Shown here piece by piece: positions 22,958-30,047 of a stretch of DNA of 40,764 nucleotides. A program made the translations under genes and the position numbers. Within the stretch, counting starts at the first letter, position 1. Each line of letters begins with the position of its first letter. This DNA is from an uncultured Candidatus Saccharibacteria bacterium (GTDB lineage Bacteria > Patescibacteriota > Saccharimonadia > Saccharimonadales > Saccharimonadaceae): contig CANENS010000012.1 in the NCBI GenBank assembly GCA_947428935.1, forward strand, positions 1-40,764, given 5' to 3'. The notes under the pieces were generated by a model. It made no database searches, was not told the origin of the DNA, and saw only the letters and a list, made by a program, of their open reading frames with translations.

Positions 22958-23341
22958 ATGGAAAATCAAGAAAATTTGAGCGCACAAAATGCTCCCGACA
23001 ATCAAAATCTTAAAAATACCCAGGAAGTGGCTATGGATAATAACGCTAAAAATACCGAGGAGGAGCGTAAAAAGGCGTTGTCGCGTATTAGTACTATTCA
23101 GACTGGAGTCATTTTTTCTGCTCTGGTCATTGTTACGATTGTGCTGCTCCTTGCGTTCGATCCTCGCCTTGGGGGAGTAATCGCGCTAGTGTTCGGGCCA
23201 CTGATTCTGCTTGCTTTTCCGGTCGCTTTGGCCTTTAGTTGGAAACTGTTCTCCGAACAACGCCGCTTTCGCAAGGAGTTTGGTAAGCTACCATGTAATA
23301 CTATTTATATCATTAGCGACATCTGTGCCGTCGTTTTTTAG
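22958..23341 (+). CDS. Small membrane protein, two helices, unknown
   Basis: 127 residues. The first 45 are acidic, polar and probably disordered (NAPDNQNLKNTQEVAMDNNA). Two membrane helices follow, about 50-70 (TGVIFSALVIVTIVLLLAF) and 75-97 (GGVIALVFGPLILLAFPVAL), then a basic segment. I do not recognise a family. It is a single gene behind an attenuator-like leader, and a perfect 24-bp palindrome (23379-23402) follows its stop. An in-frame ATG at 23033 could be an internal start. Confidence 0.5.
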   Translation: MENQENLSAQNAPDNQNLKNTQEVAMDNNAKNTEEERKKALSRISTIQTGVIFSALVIVTIVLLLAFDPRLGGVIALVFGPLILLAFPVALAFSWKLFSEQRRFRKEFGKLPCNTIYIISDICAVVF

Positions 23342-23378
23342 TTTTGACGCATTAACGTCTGTTCCGGAACAGAATCAA

Positions 23379-23402
23379 GAGCCCTCCTAATTAGGAGGGC
23401 TC
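23379..23402. terminator. Perfect 24-bp palindrome after the membrane-protein gene
   Basis: GAGCCCTCCTAA and its exact complement TTAGGAGGGCTC. There is no T-tract, so termination would be weak or factor-assisted; it could also be an operator for the next gene. Confidence 0.4.
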
Positions 23403-23455
23403 CGCTCACTTATTGGTAGCGAATTTGACTTTTCAGCTTGAAAAGAGGCGATTTT

Positions 23456-23994
23456 GTGTGTTTAATATGTGATCGAATTTCGATGATTAAACAGGGTGAA
23501 AACCCATATTTCGTGCGGGAGCTGGAAACGGGGTATGTAGTGTTGGGCGACCATCAGCATTTTTGTGGCTATACCCTGTTTCTCTATAAAACTCACGGCG
23601 AAACGGAGTTGTTCGACTTGCCGCTCCCTGTACGCCAAAATATATGGAAGAAATGAGCTTGGTGGCGGAGGCGGCTATGAAGGCTTTCGGCGCAGAGAAG
23701 ATGAATTATGAGTTACTTGGTAACGGCGCCGCGCATCTGCACTGGCATTTATTTTCTCGACGGACTGGCGATTTGGGTAAATACGGAAATAATAGCAACG
23801 GACCAGTCTGGTGGTATCCGTGGCAAGAAATGTGTGATGACATTAACCGGCCAAGTGGTGTGCAACTAGCCGCAATGAAAAATAAGCTGCGACTGGAACT
23901 GGGGACAAAATATTCCAAAAACATCGTACTAAGCCGTCCTCGGGGCGGCTTTTTCGATGAAATATTACAAATCGCATTTTACGTAAAAGATTAA
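23456..23994 (+). pseudogene. HIT-family nucleotide hydrolase/transferase, frameshifted
   Basis: The first part (GTG 23456 with AGAGG upstream) reads VCLICDRISMIKQGENPYFV, then ETGYVVLGDHQHFCGYTLF. It then stops at 23654. The second part, in the -1 frame from about 23636, reads YMEEMSLVAEAAMKAFGAEK, then GNGAAHLHWHLFSRR with the catalytic H-x-H-x-H triad. One missing A in the CAAAAT run near 23636 would restore a single protein of about 165-180 residues. HIT enzymes act on nucleoside phosphates and related substrates. It is either a recent pseudogene or a sequencing error. A strong hairpin with TTTTT (about 23933-23955) lies inside the apparent 3' end, suggesting the true stop is earlier and a second slip exists. 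Confidence 0.65.
23933..23955 (+). terminator. Terminator-like hairpin at the end of the HIT gene
   Basis: AAGCCGTCC, a 2-nt loop and GGGGCGGCTTTTT. It lies within the last 25 codons of the open frame, which is odd for an intact gene. Confidence 0.5.
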
Positions 23995-24166
23995 GCTTAC
24001 TTCGCCAACTAAGTACAACACATAAACATTCTTAGGGAATTGAGTATTTCCCCACATAAAGTGCGCGTATTACTCCTTCTGGCTTGGTATAGCTATCGGA
24101 TAATGTTGCCTTTGTGTATATTTTAGGATAAATTCTAGCTTTTTCGACAAAAAAGCAGAAAAAGTA

Positions 24167-24195
24167 TTGACTTTTTACGTCATGTGTGCTACAAT
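24167..24195 (+). promoter_or_regulatory. Strong promoter of the three-way-junction RNA
   Basis: TTGACT (24167-24172) and TACAAT (24190-24195), spacing exactly 17. The predicted start is near 24202. From 24000 to 24166 I see nothing else. Confidence 0.6.
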
Positions 24196-24197
24196 GG

Positions 24198-24270
24198 AAT
24201 CATAAGCTTGATGAAGATGCAAATCTCCATCAAGGAGTGAGTAAAACCACTCCCGCTAAGGCTTATGGTT
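24198..24270 (+). ncRNA. Compact three-way-junction RNA, class unknown
   Basis: P1 pairs AATCATAAGC (24198-24207) with GCTTATGGTT (24261-24270), 10 bp with G-U. P2 follows with no gap: TTGATG, an A-C mismatch, AGAT-GCAA-ATCT, then CATCAA, capped by a GNRA tetraloop. P3 abuts P2: GGAGTG, loop AGTAAAAC, CACTCC (24234-24253). The strand CGCTAAG joins P3 to P1. All helices are perfect apart from the noted mismatch and G-U pairs. This looks like a selected fold such as a riboswitch aptamer or a stable small RNA. I could not match it to a class I know. It starts right at a strong promoter and lies about 315 nt upstream of the next good ribosome-binding site. Confidence 0.55.
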
Positions 24271-24274
24271 GTAC

Positions 24275-24348
24275 GGTTATATGAATATAACCCCTAATTC
24301 CTAGAATTAGGGGTTATATGAATATAACCCCTAATTCCTAGAATTAGG
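24275..24348 (+). repeat. Two perfect tandem copies of a 37-bp palindromic unit
   Basis: The unit is GGTTATATGAATATAACC followed by CCTAATTCCTAGAATTAGG. Each half is a hairpin (GGTTATAT/ATATAACC and CCTAATTC/GAATTAGG). The copies are identical, so the duplication is recent or maintained. It lies directly behind the three-way-junction RNA and could end that RNA or act as an expression platform. Confidence 0.65.
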
Positions 24349-24370
24349 CTACCACCTTAGAGGCTTAAGT

Positions 24371-24739
24371 ACATTATATTAGCAAATTCCAGGATTTCGT
24401 CTGACGTTTTCTGGAGTACGAAACAGCTGATTTCCGATACTCTGCAGTTTGGAATGAGCATGAATACGAGATTGGTGCTTATTCTGAACTGCGGAGACGT
24501 CCGCGGGTGGTTGCACAGGCATTCCGCTATGCAGCAAATTTGACGCCGACGGGCGAACGGGTGAAATACCCAGAGAGGAGTCAGGATGATGTACTCAAGA
24601 AAATCGAAATTAGATCGCAGAAACTCAATCATGGTAGCAGTGAAAAAGGAGTTGAAGGCGCACAATGCCTTCGTTGCTCCAGAACTGCTCCACCAGCTGG
24701 CCGAGTCGCTCGACACGGCGCAGTATTACCGGATTGAGG
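24371..24739 (+). pseudogene. Coding-like stretch without start, one in-frame TGA
   Basis: One frame reads HYISKFQDFV, a TGA near 24400, then RFLEYETADFRYSAVWNEHE, YEIGAYSELRRRPRVVAQAF and YAANLTPTGERVKYPERSQD before losing sense and ending at 24739. Composition and codon use are protein-like for about 70 codons. There is no ATG at the beginning. It overlaps the 24586 gene in another frame. It may be the N-terminal part of an older, longer gene whose frame was shifted near 24600. Readthrough of TGA is unlikely because Saccharibacteria use the standard code. Confidence 0.35.
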
Positions 24740-25128
24740 TAATTCGCGACGCCGATGGGGCTGCTCAGCGGTTGCGCCTTAAGGATCAGTGTTTCGAACA
24801 CTCCTGGGCAGGTAGTTACGGCGAGGTAGAAACCGGCACGAAGATTTTCGGTCAGATTGTGTGCGGAAAGGACTACTCGTATGAGTTTTCTTGCAACGGT
24901 AATTCCGATGGTCCGGATACTGAGGTTGTGGAGGCGGAATTTGATATCAATCGCCCATTCTGCATGCTAATCGAGTCTCGCGACTGGCGCAATATGGAAA
25001 ATGATGGCTGTAACCATGATTACACATGGCTTACGCTCGTGATTTATTCGCCAGAGTCGGTTATTGACGAAGACGAATATGCGGCCCAGAAGGCGGCGGA
25101 ACTTGACGAGCTGTGTCAGCTCCGTTAA
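24586..25128 (+). CDS. Soluble protein, unknown
   Basis: 180 residues from ATG 24586, placed 5 nt behind GAGAGGAG; ATG 24631 is an alternative that fits the folded part better. After about 20 basic residues the protein is acidic and mixed alpha/beta (ELKAHNAFVAPELLHQLAES, then YYRIEVIRDADGAAQRLRLK, then YTWLTLVIYSPESVIDEDEY). There is no signal or membrane segment. I do not recognise a family. It lies downstream of the three-way-junction RNA and the 37-bp repeats, which may control it, and is closed by a strong bidirectional terminator. Confidence 0.55.
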   Translation: MMYSRKSKLDRRNSIMVAVKKELKAHNAFVAPELLHQLAESLDTAQYYRIEVIRDADGAAQRLRLKDQCFEHSWAGSYGEVETGTKIFGQIVCGKDYSYEFSCNGNSDGPDTEVVEAEFDINRPFCMLIESRDWRNMENDGCNHDYTWLTLVIYSPESVIDEDEYAAQKAAELDELCQLR

Positions 25129-25155
25129 TTTTCCTCTTCCGGAATTTGCAAACTC

Positions 25156-25185
25156 AAAAGGCGGTCATTCGGGACCGCCTTTTTC
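25156..25185. terminator. Bidirectional intrinsic terminator
   Basis: AGGCGGTC (25159-25166) pairs with GACCGCCT (25173-25180), flanked by AAAA and TTTTT. It serves the 24586 gene on the plus strand and the convergent YhgE-like gene on the minus strand. Confidence 0.8.
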
Positions 25186-25200
25186 TCATGTCTATCAATT

Positions 25201-26697
25201 TTAGCTTTGGCGTTTCTTTTCGTCTAGCATGAGGATGAACTTAGTTGAGCCGGACGTATCCTCGGCAATCCCCGCATAATTATCATATTCTTCGGCCAAT
25301 TTGACGAGGCGTTCGATTTTGTCGGCGGTCACCTTCACCTTACCAGTCACGAAATCCGCCAACGGTTGAATGCCTTCGGTGTCGAAACGCGTCATACCGT
25401 TGCTGAGTTCGGAGGCCCCACCGAGCAGCTGGTCGACGCCGGAGAGCATAGTGCTAAGCGAGACTGAAACTTTTTCCGTAAAAATGGACTGGATGGTGTT
25501 TGCGACTTGGAGCGCCACGCTTTCGGCGGTGGCTTCGGCAGTCTGCACAGCTACGCTCTGCGCGAGTCCATAGGAGCTCTGGAAGAGTTGTTCTTCGATG
25601 CCTTGTTGAAGTTTCGCTTGGTATTGCGCCACCGCTTCGTCGGGGCAAGCGGGAATCTGGAGATCGGCGGCGCAAAGGACCGCGGCTTCGCGATTTAGAG
25701 CATCAAGCAAGAGGCTGTTTCCGGCGAGCTGCTGCTTCACCGACGTGCGTATGGCTTCGCTCTGTGTGGCGATTTTTTGTTCGGCGGCAGCATGCGCGGA
25801 CTGCTTGATTTTCGCAACCAAGTCTGCGTTCATGGCTGGAGCCTGACTCTCAAGCTGACTCTTGGCGATCGCGATGCCGTTACGGAGCTCGACTACGCCA
25901 GCGAGTAGGGAATTTGAACCAGCCACGAGCTGCTGACTACTGTTTGAAAGCTGGTCGGCCTGCGCATAGAGACTATCCAGCTCGGAGAAAGTTTCGAGAT
26001 CTGCCTTGTCGAGTAATTTTGGCGTTACGATCGAATAAACATCACCAAGTTCGAAATTTTCAGTCTGGAATTCTAGCGTAATTTGGTCGCTATCCTTCAA
26101 TTCTTCCAGCCCGAGGCTCTCGTAAAGTCCAGGTGCCGCCACTGCCGCTACTGCAATTTTCTTACCATTGCTCGAAACTTTGCCGTTCGTAACTTGGACG
26201 TGCTGGACTTTCGATTCATCTAGAGTAGTGGCGAATGCGACCACAAACGGCGTATAGAGATCGTCGACGCGAGACAAATTATGATATTTAAAAATAATCT
26301 TCACCTTGCCATCAGCACCTAATAATCCGTCCAAGCTTTTTTGCTCACCATCCAATTCATATTTTACTTCGAGCTGGATCGGTAATTCCTTTTGAGTTTT
26401 GCCACGATAATAGATGTCTTTACCGCCAGCCGCCCAAGTAACATTTTCGCCGTCTACCACAAAACTTTCGAACCCATTCAAGTTTTCTAAATCCTGTAGA
26501 ATAGTCTGATCAAACAGCTCGCCTTCGCCCAGATCATTTTTTAGATGTTCAACGACCGAAATTTCCTCTGCAGTGCCGCTGGCTTGTAGTTTTACGTAAA
26601 CAGTTTCATCCTGACTTAGGGCGTAAACTGGAGCTGGTACTAAGGCAATAACTCCGGCTACCACCAAGCTTACGCTATTTCTCAAAATCTTTTTCAT
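25201..26697 (-). CDS. Secreted YhgE/Pip-like coiled-coil partner of the MMPL exporter
   Basis: 498 residues. Residues 1-27 are a signal peptide (KKILRNSVSLVVAGVIALVP, then PVYALSQ). About 30-230 is beta-rich, and 240-440 has long helices with Asn/Ser/Leu periodicity (QADQLSNSSQQLVAGSNSLL, then LLGGASELSNGM). This pattern is typical of the extracellular parts of YhgE/Pip and MMPL-associated proteins. Two cysteines (ADLQIPACPD and AVLCAAD) could pair. No C-terminal anchor is visible. It follows the MMPL gene by 67 bp on the same strand and is preceded by GAGGAAGAG. It probably forms the outer part of an export complex. Confidence 0.6.
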   Translation of the reverse strand: MKKILRNSVSLVVAGVIALVPAPVYALSQDETVYVKLQASGTAEEISVVEHLKNDLGEGELFDQTILQDLENLNGFESFVVDGENVTWAAGGKDIYYRGKTQKELPIQLEVKYELDGEQKSLDGLLGADGKVKIIFKYHNLSRVDDLYTPFVVAFATTLDESKVQHVQVTNGKVSSNGKKIAVAAVAAPGLYESLGLEELKDSDQITLEFQTENFELGDVYSIVTPKLLDKADLETFSELDSLYAQADQLSNSSQQLVAGSNSLLAGVVELRNGIAIAKSQLESQAPAMNADLVAKIKQSAHAAAEQKIATQSEAIRTSVKQQLAGNSLLLDALNREAAVLCAADLQIPACPDEAVAQYQAKLQQGIEEQLFQSSYGLAQSVAVQTAEATAESVALQVANTIQSIFTEKVSVSLSTMLSGVDQLLGGASELSNGMTRFDTEGIQPLADFVTGKVKVTADKIERLVKLAEEYDNYAGIAEDTSGSTKFILMLDEKKRQS

Positions 26698-26763
26698 CTC
26701 TTCCTCGCAGTTTGTGATAAATTAATATTTTATTATGCGGATATTTTTAGCCAGTTATTTTAC

Positions 26764-28836
26764 TCACTTTTTTGCCTCCTTCATTCCTAACGTTGTGCGG
26801 ATTACTAGCGGGTCAAAAGCCACTAATAGGGCTGGAATCACTGTCGCTACGACTATCATGCTAATAATCGCACCTCGCGCAATCAGTGTACAAAGCGTAC
26901 CGATCATATCGATCTGGGAAATCACGCCCACACCAATTGTTGCGGCGAAGAAACACATTGCGCTGACTAAAATCGATTGCAGCGAATGCCCTAAAGCTTC
27001 TTTTGCCGCTTGTACTGGTCGAGAACCTGTGCGCCTCTGCTCTAGATATTTCGTGGTCAACAAAATTGCATAATCGATGGTTGCGCCCAGTTGAATTGTC
27101 CCAATGACAATCGAGGCAATGAAGGGGATCGGCGTATTTGTCAAGAATGAAGCCCCGAGATTGAGAAAAATTGCAAACTCAATCGCTGCCATCAGTAACA
27201 CTGGCAGGGAAATTGACTTCAAAACCAAAGCCATAATCACGAAGATCACGCCAATTGAAACAAAATTAACGTTGATAAAATCACGATTTGAAATTTCCAC
27301 CAAATCTTTCATGAGTGGACCTTCACCTGCCACGATCGCCTCGGCATTATAAGATTTGACGATTGTATTGATCTGGTCAATTTGCCGGTTCAGCTCGTCG
27401 CTAGCAATACTGTAATCCGATAAGACTAAAGTCGCTGTGTAATTTTCGGTTTCGAAAGTATCCTGTAATGATTCGCTAAGGATCGCCTGGGATAATCCGT
27501 ACTGCTCCAGTAGATTGGGTGACAAAACCGCCTGCACGCCATCTACTGCATCAATCTCTCGCATCAGTGCACTAGCCGTAGCCGAACTAACTGGCTTTTT
27601 CGCTAGAATAATCATCTGCGATTCCATTCCAAAATTCTCGCGCAATTTAGTGGTAGCTTCGGTGTATTCGTAGTTCTCCGGAATCGAGGAGTCTAGTTTA
27701 TAATAAACCTCAGTCTTGGTCTGCAAAAGGTAGACCGGAATCAATAGGATAGTGAACAGAATTAGAAAAACTTTCCGATGTTTGATAATTGAGTTTTGCA
27801 GTTTGTTGAAACGCGGCAGAATCGTACGGTGTTTGGTTTTCTCAATGGCACCGTCGCAGACCAAAAGGATTGCCGGAAAAATCGTAATCGCACAAATTAC
27901 GCCTAGTACTACGCCTTTCGCCATAACGATTCCAATATCGGTTCCGAGCGTCAGGCTCATGGTACAAAGCGCTAGAAATCCCGCGAAAGTAGTTAGCGCG
28001 CTGCCTACTACAGATGTAGCCGTTGCCTCAATCGCCGTTGCCATAGCCTCTAGTTTATTTTTCTGGGATTTTTTTGCTGTCTCATACTTATGATAAAGGA
28101 AAATCGAAAAATCCATTGTTACGCCAAGCTGCAGGACTGCGCTAATCGCCTTGGTGATGTAAGAAATTTCGCCCAAAAAAACGTTTGTACCCATGTTAAA
28201 AATCAGAGCAATGCCGATACTACCGATCATCAAAAACGGCACGAGGTATGAATCCAGTGACAATAAAAGCACGAGCAGCGAAAGTCCCACCGCGATCAAA
28301 ACATAAATCAAGGTTTCGGAGTTAAACAAGGTTTTGGTATCTAATACCATCGCACTCATGCCACCTAGTTTGCATCGCTGATCAGCCTTATTTCGAATCT
28401 CGGCCACTGCGTCCAGAGTTTGCTCGTCGCTCGTACCCTGTCGAAAGGCAATCATCATCATTTGCGAGCCATCATCCGCAAAAGCTTTTTCTCGCACTTC
28501 GTTGGGTAAAAAATCTAGCGGCAAAGTCGTGCCAGTAAGATCGCTCAAAGTCAAGACGTCGCGCACGCCTTCAACCGACCGAAAATCCTCCTCGAGTGCC
28601 AAAAGATTTTTTTGCGGCATATCTTCTACTACTGCCACCGCGAAAGCCCCTAGACCAAATTCTTCGGTCAAAACCTCCTGGCCTTTAAGGGTTTCGATCT
28701 CGGATGGCAAATAAACCAGTAAGTCGTAATTAATCTTGGTTGCAAAATAGCCTAGTGTCGCTGGGACCATCAAAACCAGCGCGGCAATCACAATTAAAAC
28801 TCGATGTTTACAGACAAATTCGCTAAATTTACGCAT
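26764..28836 (-). CDS. MMPL/RND-family exporter
   Basis: 690 residues in two similar halves. Each has one membrane helix, an outer domain, then five helices (about 12-32 and 170-330; 355-372 and 525-675). Sequence marks are GVTMDFSIFLYHKYE and GATIDYAILLTTKYLE, the paired G-x-x-x-D-Y/F motifs of proton-driven MMPL transporters. The family exports lipids, drugs or surface molecules across the membrane. It is first in a two-gene operon with the YhgE-like protein. A divergent TetR gene lies 470 bp away, and paired operators overlap the promoter (28915-28971). The substrate is unknown; a membrane lipid or antimicrobial is plausible. Confidence 0.85.
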   Translation of the reverse strand: MRKFSEFVCKHRVLIVIAALVLMVPATLGYFATKINYDLLVYLPSEIETLKGQEVLTEEFGLGAFAVAVVEDMPQKNLLALEEDFRSVEGVRDVLTLSDLTGTTLPLDFLPNEVREKAFADDGSQMMMIAFRQGTSDEQTLDAVAEIRNKADQRCKLGGMSAMVLDTKTLFNSETLIYVLIAVGLSLLVLLLSLDSYLVPFLMIGSIGIALIFNMGTNVFLGEISYITKAISAVLQLGVTMDFSIFLYHKYETAKKSQKNKLEAMATAIEATATSVVGSALTTFAGFLALCTMSLTLGTDIGIVMAKGVVLGVICAITIFPAILLVCDGAIEKTKHRTILPRFNKLQNSIIKHRKVFLILFTILLIPVYLLQTKTEVYYKLDSSIPENYEYTEATTKLRENFGMESQMIILAKKPVSSATASALMREIDAVDGVQAVLSPNLLEQYGLSQAILSESLQDTFETENYTATLVLSDYSIASDELNRQIDQINTIVKSYNAEAIVAGEGPLMKDLVEISNRDFINVNFVSIGVIFVIMALVLKSISLPVLLMAAIEFAIFLNLGASFLTNTPIPFIASIVIGTIQLGATIDYAILLTTKYLEQRRTGSRPVQAAKEALGHSLQSILVSAMCFFAATIGVGVISQIDMIGTLCTLIARGAIISMIVVATVIPALLVAFDPLVIRTTLGMKEAKK

Positions 28837-28914
28837 TTTGGCTTTCTCTCCCGTCCTTTAAACTCTGAAATTAGCATAATTATTTTTCAAAACTAACCGA
28901 CGATTTTATAAAAA

Positions 28915-28971
28915 TGACCAATGGTCAGTTTTTCTACCCCTGAGTATAGCGCAAAAATGACCAACGGTCAA
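28915..28971 (-). promoter_or_regulatory. MMPL promoter with two TetR-type operators
   Basis: Minus-strand -35 TTGACC (28966-28971) and -10 TATACT (28943-28948), spacing 17. Operators TGACCAACGGTCA (28958-28970, over the -35) and TGACCAATGGTCA (28915-28927, downstream of the -10) are palindromes with starts 43 bp apart. The same arrangement recurs at 38593-38649. The TetR at 29309 is the natural candidate. Confidence 0.7.
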
Positions 28972-29009
28972 TAATTTTGTGTTTGATTGTTTAAGCCAAG
29001 TCCCAGTTT

Positions 29010-29031
29010 GAGAAGTAATATGCTATTGCTT
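29010..29031. other. Small hairpin downstream of copy D
   Basis: GAAGTAAT and ATTGCTTC pair with one G-U around a 5-nt loop. It lies just beyond the 3' end of cassette copy D. There is no T-tract on either side. Confidence 0.3.
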
Positions 29032-29044
29032 CTATTCTATATTA

Positions 29045-29272
29045 TTACTGTCTAGCTAGGCAGCGGAGGGGGAAGCCGTCCCAGCGATGGAAGTCGTCGT
29101 TGGACGGGTAGACGCCAGACGCACTGAAGGCGAGGATGTATGCATAACGAAGATCAGAAGAGCTAGCCCGGGACGACCATCTGTAACCGTTGAGGCCAGA
29201 GCTCCACAAACGACCGCTATTGATAGCAACGAGCCCGCTGCGAATTTTTTGGTATATCAGAATCATTTCCAA
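29045..29272 (-). pseudogene. Hypervariable surface-protein cassette (copy D)
   Basis: Minus-strand frame from IRSG through NGYRWSSRASSSDLRYAYIL and SGVYPS to RWDGFPLRCLARQ and TAA. The homology begins at CGCAGCGGG near 29244; upstream residues belong to unrelated flank, so there is no real N-terminus. The variable codons against copies C and E are GCC/CTC/TTC, TAT/GCT/AAT, GAC/AAC/ATC, AAT/AGT/TAT and similar, nearly all ending in C or T. It sits between the MMPL promoter and the divergent TetR gene. Confidence 0.6.
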
Positions 29273-29296
29273 ACTGGATTTTTTATAAAAAAAGCA

Positions 29297-29302
29297 TATA
29301 AT
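29297..29302 (+). promoter_or_regulatory. -10 box, leaderless promoter of TetR gene 1
   Basis: TATAAT ends 6 nt before ATG 29309. No TGACC operator is near it, so the regulator is probably not autoregulated. Confidence 0.6.
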
Positions 29303-29308
29303 ATAGAC

Positions 29309-29965
29309 ATGTCGACTTTATCGCCCATGCAGCAGTCTCATGATAAACAAGTTGCGAAGTATGCCGGTATTTTGGAGGCGGCTTTTGAGCTTTTTCTGGA
29401 GCGAGGCGTCGACGAAGTATCGGTGCAGGAAATTACGGATCGGGCCGGTGTAGCTAAAGGAACATTCTACATCTATTTTCGCGATAAGGAAGAGCTGCGT
29501 GAGTGTCTGGTGACTCAAAAATCGCACACGCTTTTTCAGCGCGCCCTGCGCGTTATGCATCAAGCTCAGATTGAGAATTTTGAGGATCAGATTATCTTTG
29601 TGATCGATTTTATTATCGATACGTTGGCGGAGCAGCCGGCGTTTTTGCGACTGATCACGAAAGATTTATCGTTTGGCGTTTTTAATCGTAAGGTGAATGG
29701 CTTGTTTGCTGATAGTCAGGACAATATTTTGCGCGCCATGCTGAGCGGCGCTAAGAAAAACGGCATCCGCTTGCGCGATCCACGGATTTTGCTGTTTATG
29801 ATTATTGAGTTGTCTAGCTCGACTTGTTTTTCTTGCATCTTGGAGCACGAGCCGATGGATATTGCGGAGTTCAAACCGCATCTTTTCGCAGCAATCCGAG
29901 AACTAATCCAGGCTGCAATTATCCCGGAGGCGGATGGTGACGAAGCAACATCGGGATTACATTAG
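29309..29965 (+). CDS. TetR/AcrR-family repressor, probable MMPL regulator
   Basis: 218 residues. The N-terminal HTH is VSVQEITDRAGVAKGTFYIY followed by FRDKEELREC, a textbook TetR pattern at about residues 32-65. The rest is helical, as expected for the ligand-binding and dimer domain. The start ATG 29309 is set by the -10 box 6 nt before it; the open frame extends upstream only through antisense of copy D. Its divergent position to the MMPL operon and the palindromes at that promoter suggest it represses export until a ligand binds. A cysteine pair near the C-terminus (STCFSCIL) is unusual and might sense redox state or metal. Confidence 0.85.
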   Translation: MSTLSPMQQSHDKQVAKYAGILEAAFELFLERGVDEVSVQEITDRAGVAKGTFYIYFRDKEELRECLVTQKSHTLFQRALRVMHQAQIENFEDQIIFVIDFIIDTLAEQPAFLRLITKDLSFGVFNRKVNGLFADSQDNILRAMLSGAKKNGIRLRDPRILLFMIIELSSSTCFSCILEHEPMDIAEFKPHLFAAIRELIQAAIIPEADGDEATSGLH

Positions 29966-30035
29966 CAAAAACTGCTGATTATGCTATAATAAAAATACTA
30001 GTCGTGTAAAATGTAAAATATGCGCCTGATCAGTG

Positions 30036-30041
30036 TATAAT
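30036..30041 (+). promoter_or_regulatory. -10 box, leaderless promoter of the methyltransferase
   Basis: TATAAT ends 6 nt before ATG 30048. This excludes the upstream in-frame ATG 30033, which lies before the -10 box. Confidence 0.6.
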
Positions 30042-30047
30042 AATAGC

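Noticed and set aside
24400-24402. In-frame TGA as recoded glycine or tryptophan codon
   Set aside because: Many genes here end normally at TGA (for example lepA), so UGA is a stop in this genome.
25454-25808. Arg/Ser-rich frames on both strands inside the YhgE-like gene
   Set aside because: They are shadows of a GC-rich coiled-coil region and have low-complexity composition.
29087-29308. Plus-strand open frame upstream of TetR 1 in phase with it
   Set aside because: It is the antisense of cassette copy D. The TATAAT 6 nt before ATG 29309 sets the real start.
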